A stretch of 64,000 nt of DNA from Varroa destructor (taxonomy: Eukaryota; Arthropoda; Arachnida; Mesostigmata; Varroidae), in the NCBI RefSeq assembly GCF_002443255.2, contig NW_019211456.1:42864986-42928985 (forward strand), written 5' to 3'. The stretch's first letter is position 1. Each line of letters begins with the position of its first letter. Position numbers and translations under genes: made by a program. A model generated the notes under the pieces. That model was not told the origin of the DNA and ran no database searches. It saw nothing but the letters and a program-made list of their open reading frames with translations. Positions 39,394-52,800 of this stretch are shown here, piece after piece.

Positions 39394-40554
39394 TAGTACA
39401 ACTAAATACTTCCTCGAGTTCTGTTGTTACATCGGGGGGTTGTCGACAAAGATTTCACGCTTTGGCCTTAAACCAATTTCCACTGTTGATGTTAATACGT
39501 GCATGGTTAAATAGGAATACGCCTGACACAGTGATAACGTTTGACACCTTATTGCCTATGATAGTCTCCGTATATCCACTGATTGATCCGTATCTATCTT
39601 TTTTTCTTATTTTTGTATCAGCACACAAATGCACATAAATTTTCAGTATTTATGTTTCTTTGTCTGTTTATCGTTGCACTCTATATACACATGTTTTGTC
39701 AATCCAAATTTACTTTTTCATGCTGTTCAGGATTTCCAACTCCAGGTCTGTCTCCCGATAACACGACAACGCGTTGTTTAAGGTTTAATCACATAACAAT
39801 ATACAAATAATATGAGGTAAGCCACGGAGACAGACAATGTTTTTTTTTTTTTTGAAAATACATATATATAATGATGGACGTATTCCGATGCGGAGTACAG
39901 TTCACTGCTTTAATATACTTGCTTGACTCGACTTGTCCAAGTATTTATTTGCTTTATTTTCAACAATGAAACAAAACTAAATACATCCACCTGGTAATAG
40001 AAGCGAACGCTCAATCAAAGACGTTAAATAGTTTGTTGTTTTCTACTCTGTCTTCAAGACTTAATTTACAACACGTAATCATTTCTGTTTTTTTCAGAAA
40101 TTTAGGTTGACTATTGGCCTTTATAAACTTAATGCTAGGAATTATGTTGACTCATCTGATGTTTACAAATGAGCAGGCGAGATGACTGTGCATGACCCTA
40201 CTTCGGGTAATTTCAATGAAAGGGCCTGACTAACATTAATATTCCTTTAGTCAACTGAATTTGCAGGTTGTGCTGTGCGTACAACCTCCATTTTTAGTCT
40301 TCACTGAATGTGATCTATTATTGTTCATCACATGTATGAAATACCGTTCGTTCTTTTTTCGCCAACGTAACTAAACTAACAGGCTAAAAGTATAAGGCCT
40401 AGGTTACTGAGTTCTTGCTACGCCTCGGCTCATGGTTGCCTTCGTTATAATCATTCGATATGATCATTCGTCTGAAACTATTGGGTTATAATGTCTGCCA
40501 TACCTTCTAACAGCGCCACTGTAGACTTTTCCGTCCAATGAGTAGAATGGGCTG
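37275..40554. other. Convergent intergenic region between SLC25A10 and ANKLE1
   Basis: This holds the 3' UTRs of the two convergent genes. It is AT-rich, with a 15-bp near-perfect tandem repeat (about 38136-38165), an (AT)n tract at 39361-39394 and a poly(T) run near 39839. No exon was recognised. Confidence 0.5.
39361..39394. repeat. (AT)n microsatellite
   Basis: About 34 bp of alternating AT with one interruption (ATAATAT). Confidence 0.95.
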
Positions 40555-43500
40555 CTACAGATCTAATGGGCCGAGCCTTCTTTCTCCTTCTGCGAGAAAT
40601 ACTTGCATTGCCCGGTACACTAAGTAGGCTCCCAACTGTTTTCGCTGCCGTGTTGTCCACGTGTCGGCTATGCCGTAGAACTCTCCCCGCTTCGCGTTCG
40701 TTAAGAGCCTGCATACAAAGTAAGAGAAAATTAACGTTAATTAAAGTTATTTTTCGTTTTTTATTTAGCGGTTGTCAGTAAACCTAAATAAGGTCAGTGG
40801 CTTACTACAGGTTGAACCAGCCCACGGACGCTTGTAATAATAAAACTTACTGGCTTGGATACTGTTTATTATCCATATGGTTTGAAGAAAAAAGCTGGAA
40901 AAATTAGGATAACGTTTGGCACTGCAGAGGTCTGTAATAAGATTGTGATTCAAGTTCTAGTAATTTTTAGTACACAATAGTACACAGTAGTTTTTGGTAA
41001 TGTGGATTACGCTTCCATAAGTCGATATAAATATTTAAGTACTGGTGTCAGAAACTGTTAATTTTTTTTTAATGCTACTAAATGTCCGTCATTTAAGCCT
41101 ACCATGCTAACAATAATGAAGAGTTTAAGCATGTCATTTGTCCATCCCGTCACTACTTCAGTTATCAGTCGTCTATTATCAGTCGTATATTATAAGGGTG
41201 TAAAAAAATACAATTCAGTATAATGGACATTTCATTCAAGATGGTGACGACGGTTAAATTTCTATGCGTACCTATTGATGCCCAGGGCCTCAATCATGGC
41301 AGCTTCACGCGTATACGCCTCGACGGGGATGACGTTCTGGAAAATATGTAGAGAGATCACACCGTGACCTTGCCCCCATATTTTTAAAATTCGCTTTATC
41401 TTATCCCCAATTTTCGGCGCAGTTGCGAATCTTTGCGGTGTCGCTAACGCGTTACCGCCAAGAACTGCTAACTTGTCACGCGCGTCCAAAGCTTCGTAGA
41501 GATGTGCAAATGGTCGGGATCGCTTGCCCTTACCCACATAAAAAACTGCCTTCACGAACGTTTCCATCTGTGGATAGAAGTAATGAAGCAGGCTAAGTAC
41601 CAACTCGCAGAACAACCGTTTTCGGATCTAACAAAAATGTATTTAAAACGGAGTTTTGATGTCTAAATAAGAATTAAGTATATTACTTTATATATAGAAT
41701 ATTTTAACTCACCCAGATTCACGAAAAGACGAATTCGATTCATGAGAGAGAAAGAGCGGAAGCGGATTTACGGAAATCATTGAATACTAACTACGATGTC
41801 TTTGCCCGCTGTCACCGATAAAAGACAACAAAACCGCCTACAAAACACCCTGTGATAATCAACTAAACAGAGATGAACATCCTAAGCTATGTTAAATAGT
41901 GGTCTAGATAAGACAGACTTGTATCTTGACAGACTTCTCGTACCTGTTCAGGTAGGCTCATGTGAGTTGCTCTGTCCGGTAGGTTTAGAGTAACACTAGA
42001 ATCAAGCAAGAGGTAAGTGAATGCTGTTTTGGCTGAACCTTCTCTCCAACGTTGACCCTGCTTCAAGAAAGACTCCTCCATCTGAGACTCCAAATTGCTG
42101 TACACCTCGAACACTTGTCCGAATTTCACGCAAAGCATATGCAATTCGGGAGGTAAAACTGAACGAAGTTGAGAAGGCGGTGGTGTTGCTACGCTCGCCT
42201 GCTGCAGTCGATGTAGTTGACGAAGGTACACCTGTAAATGCAGATTAACGCACATACATACACATATGAGAACATTGTAGTTTCAGGCATAACTTCATTT
42301 CTGTTTATGCAGCTTAAAAAACGTATCTAATGGGTATCATTTGATTGTTCAAATACCCATGAAATGTTTATGTTTCACAAGATGAGCATCCCTAAAAAAC
42401 TTACAGACAGCATTTTAAATCACGTTCATTCATTAAAAAATCATTCCAACGATTTGTTTAGCAACGATTTTTTCTCTTTTTCTGAAATCTTACTGCACGA
42501 GTTTGACGGTTCACTGGTCCTGGATTTTCGCCGAAGTCAACAAGACGTTGGCGCACTTCATCATTGGAGAGTTTGACCAGTTCAGGTGGAATAGCTTGCG
42601 ATGGTGACGCTTGAATAGCATTGGGTGGCAATTGGGATCGCTTTGTGCCATAATGTTCCTCGCGAAGCATGAGGCCAGATTCGAGATCGCGGTGAATCAC
42701 CTCACAACAATTGATCTGGCCCTCATCGTGTTCACCTTGGTATACGAACGACATAATTAAAGTTTGCAATAAAACCCGACAACCTATAAGAATTATCTGA
42801 GCTGGGCGTGGACTATAAGAAAATAAATTGCTAATGCTTCGCACATCGATAGACAATTAATTGTGACACTCGGTTACAATTTATGAGGCTACCCAAGCCT
42901 GAACAGACGACTCTATCTATAGGACGTCTGTATTCCAGTTTTCCAAATATACCTGTTTTTACGTGTGGTAATGTCACCTACCTCGACAGTGTTGGCCATG
43001 CGCAACAGCCGATCGAAATGTACCATCTGACAGAACTGATTCTACACCGTGCGGTGTAATCGCCAGACGCACGTCATTACCCAGTCGAAGATGGGCTAGT
43101 TGGTGTCGATAAATGGAGCGAGTGGCATCATTAATTGGACCTGGGTTCATTCCGAGAGTGAAAAGCTGTTGGAACAGCTCGTCATCGCTGAGACACTGTC
43201 CATTGTAGATCAAAAGGCGTATGTTGAAGTGAACCCAAAGCACAAATGTTTGAAGCACGAAATCTCGTTAGCTACATAGTTGCTATACTCTACCGAGATC
43301 ACAACATCAGAATTTATATATATCACTACTGCCATTAAAAACTATGCTTTAAAAATTAAGGTAGCATATATAGACGACAATTCTACTAGATTAATCGCAG
43401 GAGAAAGTTCTGACCAAAAGTGGCCATTCAATTATTTTTTAGAAGCTACGTAACTAAACAACATTTATAATTCTGGTACTAAGAACGCCAAAATATTGAA

Positions 43501-46500
43501 AGAGGTCGATTAAGCTAAAAATAGATTAAACTCTGACAACCTATTGTTAATTAAAAGACCGAAGCTTGAAGAGAGGGAGCTTAGTGTAGCATAATGCAAG
43601 TTCTAAGGGAAACCAAAAAGGATCAATCTGTACTACTACCAAAAACATATTATAGTTTGGAAGATGGAAACAGTCTTGCAGGTGAGGGGAGACGTACAGC
43701 CCATTCCCTACGTTGTCTTCAAAAAGACTCCAGTTATCGTACATTACCATTATCATAAAATCTTATTGAAGCGGGGTTGTACACGTAATAAAAAAAGTAA
43801 TATGAAAAGCGTGATATCGAACTCACTTTAGATGAGATATATAGTGTTTCATATATATATAATATAAATGTTCATTTATTACCAACGTCGATAGTCTATA
43901 TTTCAGTGTGCTAGATTTCATAACGAGCCCATGAAATTCATAGTGTCTTGTCATGTATGTTTTCTGTATGCCACATTTATGTTTTTTTCGTTTTTCTTAA
44001 GTGTATTTAAACTAATATTACGTACCTGAATATTATCTGGTAGAGGAGTCCTCAATGACGAAGCAACACTTCTCTTACTCAATGGATTATCTAAAATTTT
44101 AGAAACAAAATATTAGTTTCCCAGCCTAATATAGACATTTACTCCTTTAAATATGTCTCTTTTCAGTATAAATTATTCAAGGAAAAGTCTTATCGTACGT
44201 AACAGACATTTGTATTAAATCATCGGCTAGGGTAAATAATTTTCGACAAAAAACTCTCCAATTTAAAGCGCATTTTTTGGCTTAAATGGCTATAATTTCT
44301 GTTATTCTATGCAATCAAAATGGGGCTTGCGATGTATAACCAAATTGCTATATTCAGCAATGATAATATATTTTTATGCTTATGCTGGTCGGCGCGCTAC
44401 CTAAGTAAACAAATGCTAAGGGCTTCTAATTATAAGACATGATTAGGTACTCATATATGGAGGTACTCAGAAAAATTAAATAACGTTAAGTGTCTTTAAG
44501 TCAGCTGCTACGGTCAAGACCGCTCATCAAATATATTTTATGTGCATATGTCATCGCGGATGAAAGAATATGGGTAAAGAAAACGTCATACTAGACACAA
44601 ACTGAGACACTGGATACAATCTTCCCTAAAAGACACACGATGAAGGATATCTTACAAGGTAACGCACTCTAAAACTTTATTAGAATATGATTGGATGCGC
44701 TTTGGTTACGGCTACTTTTTTGAGTTTATCGAAATTCACAGTTTGATCAAGGGGAGCTTAAAACCTCCTTTTAACTTTGAATTGGTTCTTCCGATCAGCT
44801 TCATACTGGCGTTAATTACCTAAATCTTCAGCCATTTCCCCACAATTTACTCGGTTTTTTCAAGGTTGCAAGCACCTACTCGCTGCTCCAGAAAGAATTT
44901 GATTGTACTGGCACTACTTTCTGGTTCCTCGCTTAAACCATTTGCCAATGTAATATGTAGGTGACAATTTATTATAAAGATTTGGTTTTTTTCCTGTCAG
45001 TTTTAAACTCGACTCCACACAGATGTTCCAAATTATGCAAAGATCAAAATAAACTCCTGAACGTCGATTGATGGTTTAAATTTTCCATTAGATATACGCA
45101 CTCGCTTATGACAACTAAGCAGCGCTGGCGATCCGATAACTTGCAGAAACATTAGGTAGTTTTTTTCTTCGTCATATACGTCGACCAAAAATATTTTCTC
45201 TAATGTTTTCTTCTATATAAAATGCATTCCGGCGATGAAATTATGGTTCTTGACTTAGATGTGCCTAATGAATCAAGACCTTCCGTCTTGATGGTAAGTG
45301 TTTGCAGCCAACACATCTGTGGCATTCTGTTCTGGGTCATGAACACCTCAAAGTATCTTGAGATAACGATATTTTGCGGTACGCTTTCGTGCTGAATAGA
45401 AGCCGAAACTTGTGAACAATAACGAGAAATTGATCACAACCCTTAACACGAATCGATGCGTAATAAAGAGAGCTAGTTAGCTTCAAGCATGCGAATAGCA
45501 GATCAATCGACGAAGAGACGAGTTCATGCAACGTGTGCAACGAGAATTTACGTGGAACAGTCCAATTGTAGGAAACCACGGCACTGAAGGATTTGCCCAA
45601 CTCACCGAAGGTGATGTCGTCGGTAAATAGACTCGACGAATACCGAGTTATGTTTTGGCCGCGTTCTACAAGTTGTTGAGTTGGCTTAGCACTTGCTAGT
45701 AAATCACCAGCATCATTATCATGAACATTGACATCCGGGTGCCTCGTCTGGTCAACATCTGCTGTCCAGTTAAGATTCTCCAGCTCAGCTGATCCACACG
45801 ACTCTTCCGATGCGGCGGTTTTGGCTGACTCGAAACTCGTGTCTTCGCCGTCTGATTTAAATTGTCCATCGGATTTTGAATCGATAGCCTCTTTATTCGG
45901 CTCATTTTTCAGATCGTGCTCTTTTCCTGTGCAGGTTGGCTCGATTCGTGACGGTGACTTCTTTTCAGGACTTAGATAAGCTTCAATTCGAAAATACATG
46001 TTAAATAAAGCCAGGCTGTGTAGTAAATTCTAAACACGTGTATTAACGCATAGTGAAATTGTATTACACGCACTGTGTAAAAGACATTTCAGCCAGGAAG
46101 AAGCCAGTTCTGCGTCTTACAACGTTAATAAGAAAGGCTCACAAATAAGTGAAAAGAAGGAACATACTTAAATGTGTGGTTACTTTTTAAAACAAAACTA
46201 TTATTGATATATAGAAGGTTCATGTTGCTCTGGCATGCTCAAAGCTTTTCTCTGGTATATAATAAATATAACTTACCGAGTATCCCAGCAGCGACCCTTT
46301 CCAATCCACCCCTCAGTCCAGACATTAAATCGACTTTTTTGCATTCCAGATCGTTTTCGATAACATGATCCCTTACCGGTGTCTTATCGTTATCTGTTGG
46401 TTTGTCATCAGCACTATCATTTTTAAGGGATTCTCGGAAACTGATGTTGTCTGCGAGCCTTCTGCGAACCCGTGTCGCCCTCAACGGCGTGGCTCCTATC

Positions 46501-48333
46501 TCTGGTGAATTCTCAATAGACCCAAGTGGATTTCGCACTGACAAATATAATTCAGATGGAGGCGAAGTAGCTGCCAGATCCGATGCATCTAACAGACTTG
46601 CCTGTAAACTAGCCTCTTGACAGAATGCACAGTTCAGCGTATCTATAACCAAAAAGGTGAAAAAAACGGTACAAATTAAAACACAGGAAATCGTTTATTT
46701 ACATAGAGCAGAACTTACCACAATGACAACTTAATCATAATTCGTTGTTTGAATGAAGCATCAATTTATCTCAAGCTAATTACATTTTTTCTGCATACTG
46801 CTTGTTTTTGAAAAAATTATAGAAACGTCCACCATTTTGCCACGCTACATTGACCTATTCAAAATAAGTGTGAGAAAATATTTGAAATCGCTCTTACCGA
46901 TAGAGGCACTACTTATTGATGCGCCACCATTGTAACTTTCAAAGCTTGTCGTATACGGATCTTCCCTTTTAGTATCGTGTACTTCGGCAGCCATCGATGT
47001 GCGATTATGAATACTGGGCATAGCACTTTCGGAGCGTTCAGCTATCGTTGACAAACGGCGATGTTTCTCACAGATTCCAGATACGGTGCTTAGCTCTAAA
47101 AGCTGTAAATCTCGTTGCAATTTCATAACCCGGTCAAGGAGCTGAAACCAGAAAATGATTAATATTTCTGCTGTATTTGCCAGCGATAACAGTTCTTGCT
47201 GAGGTTTACAAGTCTGCTCTAAACATATGATCTGCTTCCTCATAAAGAATACTCGTAAAGAATTATCATAAGAGACTTACATTCAATATAACATGTTCGA
47301 CCGCAAATCAGCCTGTAAATCTTTTACTACGCTGGCTGCTGCAGAAGCTTATAGTCTAACTGTGTGATTTTCGTCTCTCATATTTCGATTTCTCGTGTTT
47401 TGCTCCGTTTGCTTTTAGCCCATCGATAGCATGAAAAGCAGATGATACGAAACTAACCTCAATGCAGTTCTTATGATTGGAAGCTTGAGCAGCTTCGAAA
47501 ACGGTTTGACCGGCAACGTCTACTTCCATCGGGCTCCCGCCATAGTCAAGCAGCACTTCCAGTGCTGCTACATATCCTTCTCGTGCGGCCAGGTGCAGCG
47601 CCGTCTGATGATCTTGATACGAAAAGTAATTCGGATTTGCCTCTAACTGAAGAAGTTCTTCGATAAACTTTTAAAAAGAAAAAAAACGGTAGGTCAGAAA
47701 ATACTATTATTCGTTAATAAGGTCAGATGCAGTTGTTCCATAAAACCATCAGCAAAAACGGCTTCAAGCTCTGCAAAGATACTTAATTTGCTACAAACAA
47801 TACTCAAATTATCATTAAAGGCGTACCAGAGTTGACGACATGAAAAACATATACGCCTCTTAACGTATTTGTTTTCCCTGAAATAATTTTGGGTTATCTA
47901 AAGCTAACCGTAAGCATCTAATTCATGGAAGATACAATCAGGCCTCCTACGTGCTGTAAAAAAGTAATAGAAAAGTAAATCACGTCTCGACAAGGCGTGT
48001 GACGCCCACAATATACATGTCTAAGAAATCGATTTCAATAAATCCAATCAAAACCGAAAAAATTCAACAAGCATCACGTTTTCAAAATTAATCAACCATT
48101 TCGCAAAGAAATATCTATATGCACATGTGTGTACTGTTGTAATCCTAACTCACCCATAATGGCGCACGACATTTCACAGCGTGGTACAACAGGCTCCCTT
48201 CAGCGGTCAAGTATTCGACGCTACGTCCAGCACCGACGATTTTTCGTAAGGTAACGGAGTCGCTAGCCTTGACTGCAGCCTCGAGACGTGCGAAAGTCAC
48301 AAGATCCGTCGATCTAATGGAATCGATTAGCAT
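40555..48333 (-). CDS. ANKLE1: ANKLE1/LEM-3: ankyrin, tandem-LEM and GIY-YIG structure-specific endonuclease
   Basis: A nuclease that in animals cleaves branched DNA and chromatin bridges late in mitosis. Eleven coding exons join in phase: 48333-48154, 47667-47458, 47141-46898, 46642-46277, 45980-45606, 44090-44026, 43195-42982, 42783-42494, 42231-41944, 41627-41272, 40708-40555, giving 913 aa (human about 615). Domains: ankyrin repeats (about 10-130, TALHLAAREGY at 82-92); an acidic, Ser-rich linker; LEM 1 (about 482-518, LSDDELFQQLFTLGMNPGPI); LEM 2 (about 622-658, split by an intron inside TRA|VYLRQL); and the GIY-YIG domain with FTYLLLD (719-725), FYVGKGKRSRPFAHLYEAL from 773, and the metal-binding Glu in YTREAAMIEALG (Glu852 or 857). 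The last exon must be read in the frame set by its phase-2 intron; it then gives YRAMQVFLAEGERRL, the conserved ANKLE1 C-terminus. The start ATG has a weak context, and a 5' exon cannot be excluded. Confidence 0.93.
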
Positions 48334-49818
48334 TAGTAAATGCGTTTGGTTTGATTATTGACAAGCGTAAAAAGCGTAGCGTGAATAGTGAAAAGCGTAT
48401 GCTAACTTATTTTACGCTCTCGTTCTATGTTCTTTGATGTCTAAAAGATTCTGTAAGATACGACTGTTAACAGTGTGCACCTTGACATACATTGCAGAAA
48501 TAGAGGCGCATGATGTTATAACAAAAAATTGCTTAGAAGCAAATTGATCGGTAATAACATAACTGCTTAATCAGTTCGTTGTAATAGAAAAGAAAAATAG
48601 AAAGAAAAAAGAACACGATAAGAGACCGTTGCATATTATTTATCTACTAAGCTGTCATCGCTAAATATCTCAAATTATTTTTGCCATAATGGCATGCATA
48701 AAAAGCGGGTAGTTATTAAGCCGAAAAGTGACGTTATATATCAAAAATAAACAAGATACGAGCAGAACCAACTCATTAAACTATGATGAGCAATGCAACT
48801 TTTTATCTGAAAACGTACTGGTGATACCATCAGCAAGCCATTTTGAAAAATTGCCGAAGTACCTGTAGCTCCATTACATAGATTGACTCAGCTTAGATTA
48901 ATCCAATAAACTTTTTTAAATAAAGTTGTAAGTTCTTAAAACTGTAAGTTCACAAATCAGTGCGGCTTTGTGGTTACAATTCTGATGATTAAATAGATAA
49001 TAGTAATTATTATTACTAGAAATACTGCAGCCAGACCATTGGAAATTATGAAACGCTTTAAAACGAGCCTTAATGTACCATATTGTACTCAACGACCAAC
49101 TCAATAACAGCCATATAATTTCAAGTGATGCATGGTCCAAAGTTATGGTGTATGCTAAAACTCTTAGGAACTGAAAATTCGAAAATAAGTTCAGTATTAT
49201 TCAAGACATCTTTATTCCGATAAGAAAAAGAAGGAGTAATATAAACTGAGAGAGGATTCGTAAATCTTTATTTGCCGACATTGTTCAGCTCAACACTATT
49301 TAAACCATCGAAAAACACAGTTGCCGAACAGCGGGAATACATTTAATAAAAAAAATAAAGGAAAAACAATGAAATGTGACTCGCTTTGCAAGACCAATGC
49401 CAAGTATTAATTACAGTGTTTAAAACATATTTGCATAATCAATGACAACTTAATGGGCGTTCATAAAAATAGCTTTTTTTTAAGTGCGTACCAAAGAGTA
49501 AAATTCTTAGTGAAATTTATGGTAAGCTTTCTACAGGCTAATCGGACTGCAGACGAACCATTTTTCGGAACGCTTACCCTAACAAGAAGCGGATTGTTCA
49601 CGGAACGGCTAAAATAATAAAAGACGAGAGATTAGCAGAGGGAGCACGTTTCAATTCTTGAAACAAGTTTTAACAACCGATCAGTTGAGCCAAATAAACT
49701 GTCAGTCGGTTGCTGTTTCAGCGATGCTATTCGAGTTGAGTGGTCAAATCTCACCTGATCTCATTAGTTGTATCCTTTGTACGCTGCTCCAATTGTTTGT
49801 TTAGCGTTACTCGACACA
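48334..49818. other. Divergent gap between ANKLE1 and the DEG/ENaC gene
   Basis: 1.5 kb between divergent start codons, AT-rich without recognised exons. A GC-rich patch (CCCCGCCGCC, about 49988-49997) lies just inside the channel's first intron and may mark a promoter element. Confidence 0.4.
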
Positions 49819-52800
49819 ATGAAGACAACATCGTCGCAAGATCTTAATTCTGTACGTAGCAAGACATTCAGAGCTGTCCACTTCACAATCTATTTCAATG
49901 ACGGTAGTTCTTCTCCCATCTTCTCATAACGCACGCAACAGCTCGCGGTTGTTTACATATTTGAATTGCTATTGCAGACGACTCTGCCCCGCCGCCTTTT
50001 CTTCCTTCAAAATCGGCGCCCAATTCAAATTAGCTTAACTTGCTAATATCCAGTTGAAGTATATAACGCATACTCTTGGAGGTTGTTCAATTGCTGGTAG
50101 CATTCGAATAGGGACAGGTTTCTGGAGTCGTTACTACCTGCGATACGAAGAAATAAAAATGCACCAAGTGGGTGTGGGCTTCGAAATTAAATGTTCTGTA
50201 CTAGTAGTAACGGACTGAAGTTCTTCAATATGGGTTATAACCCACCCAGTAAAAAAAGCAAGTCAATGAGTAAAAGTATTGCATGCTAAAAACTCCGTTT
50301 TTTTTTTTTTTTTTTGACCGTGGACGACTTAAGGGTCGTAGCGTGGGACCATAGGCACGCAAAACTCCGTATAGGCCTAGCATATTGTTGAACGTACTTC
50401 AAATAGTCAACTAATACACGAATTCACTAATACTCACTCAATAAAACACCTTGACAGAATAGGCACTACAGTAGTCATCTTTTGATTATTTAATGATCAC
50501 CGACAATTTTTAGGGCTGCTCTTAGGTAGTATGCACTTTGATGTATTTCTAGTACATGTCTGGGAGAGTACGTGCTTTATTAAGGTATCTTCATACCTAC
50601 TCATAAGCTGATCACACCTATTTAATATTTCGGTATTGTCGTTAAGCAGTTCTAATTATATCTACCATTATCAATATGGAGTCAGTCATATATATCTCAT
50701 TGTAATACCATGTTACATTGATAAGTAAGTGATAAGCTTCTAATTCTATCGAAGCTTTCTGCGGTGTGGCAGCTTCTAACTGAACCAAATTGCAGCCAAC
50801 TGTAAAGAGCCTCGAATATACTCATTTTGATGCATGCTTAATGCCTTCTTTCTTATAGATGTTGAAGTTAACTTAGTTTACATAAACTATCTTAGCCAAT
50901 TAGTGTATAAGTAAATGTACAATTCAATGTTTGATTGAAATAAAAAAAATTGTAATATATTTTTCATCCTATAGTATGCTTATAACACAGTGTTATGGAA
51001 AATATAAAAATTATATTAGGGTGCTTCTGTTTTAAATTTGTTTGCTATTGTAAGAATTTGCACATAATCTGCTATGTTAGGAAATGTGCAATAAAAATTT
51101 TCCAGCTCTCAAAAGACTATTCTATTCACCTTCTGTATTAAGACAACAGAGTTTATTCTATGTGCGCGAAAAACCTTAAATTTGCAATTTTTTTTAGCCA
51201 ACTTGCGCTAACATGTTTCCAAGACACGCTGTTAGACTGTCGACGGCATTAACGGAATAATCAAGAGGTATGTATTGTTCAAAATAGAAGAAATATTTTT
51301 TTTCGGTCCAAGGTCATTCCAAGTATGTTTAGACTATAAGGGCCAGTCAAGCATTGCGTTTATGTACCTATATTAATGATACCTTGTTAGAAACACAGAA
51401 AGTGCCTAATGCAGAAGACTAAACGTTTATATTTTGCATGATTAATATAAACGTAACCAATCAGTAACCAATAGTTTTCCTCCAGTTAAAGAATGGCTGT
51501 ATAGTTAATGACTATTAAATGGTGACTGACATAATATTCAATTTCATGCAGTACCTATCCGGGATACGTTTAGGAGATTAAAATTATCTAAATCAGCAGT
51601 TAAAAAAAGAACAGATTACAGTTTGACAGGTATCTTCTGTTGCTGGACAAGTTCAATGGCTTTATGCGAATCAAACTTCAATTTCATAGTGTTATCAAAA
51701 TTTAGCTAGGTCACAATAATGAAAATGCAGTTTTGTTTTCCGGAACCACGTACTACCTAAGTTGTTCACATTCAAACCATTACGACATCCGGTGGGTCGG
51801 CCTTCCCCTGCACTGTAAATCGTTAGATTCTGATTCCGTGTAGAAGAAATGTCTGTCGTGTTGGCTTCTTATTGATCGCAACCTGCTCCAGTGGGGACCA
51901 TAACATTCAGTTAAATAAGTCGACCAAAATAATCTGCGCTATAGTCGCGAATTCAACACTCCGTTGCCACACACTACAATCGTCCCTTTTCGTAAGGTAG
52001 GTGCCTGAAACATTCCAAGCGTACATTATGGATAGCTATAATAGCAAGTCTATTATATAATCGTTTCTGTGTTCGGAACATTCCTAAAAAGAACTTCTTC
52101 GTACTACTTTTACATTTCCGTTAATTCATCTTTTTTTTTAGTTTTAGTAATTGCAAAGGAAACGTTGAATTTGTACGTGTTATTCAAAAAACACGGCATA
52201 CAATATGACATTACCTAGTGAAAAGGGGACAAAGGAAAGCTTTACACTTAACAGAAATGGAACCAGCACGATAATAAATTCTGATCGTTGAATCAATGTT
52301 TGAGATAAAAGTTCACAAGTCCAAAAGGAGTTTGCGCGAATTGTAGGAATACGATATGGGTCGAATCAGCCCTCTAGTGATGGCGACTCCCGTATCGCGA
52401 GCGCCCTGGTGGGAGACCTGGCTCAAGTCTCTTCAACGTTTATGGTGGACAAGTGAACAAGCATCAAGACCGCTAAGGCGCATATACGCGAGAAATTTTT
52501 TCGTGTAAGCAGGTTTGGTAAATAATGGGTCTAAAGTCTAATATTGCAAAAAAATGTTGTCGCAACAAAATTTCACGCTTGTTGTAATACTTAGGCGTCA
52601 TATATAGTGTCGTTCGACAAACTCACACGTAAAGAAAGAAACAAGAACTTCAGCTGGAGGATGTGAGTTACAAAAATGAGTATTTAATGGAACTAGAACG
52701 TCTTATTCTACTCTTAAGTTGTAAATAATCGTAAAACCATGCAGTTCAAGATAAATTACAGTCTGATATTGATCGGTCTTTCTTTAAATCACAAGTATAT

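Noticed and set aside
40478..40714. 78-codon minus-strand frame over the last ANKLE1 exon
   Set aside because: The intron phase selects another frame that matches the ANKLE1 C-terminus.
45337..45605. Extension of the ANKLE1 linker frame beyond 45606
   Set aside because: A GTGAGT donor at 45605 in the correct phase leads to the 65-bp exon; the remaining frame is intronic read-through.
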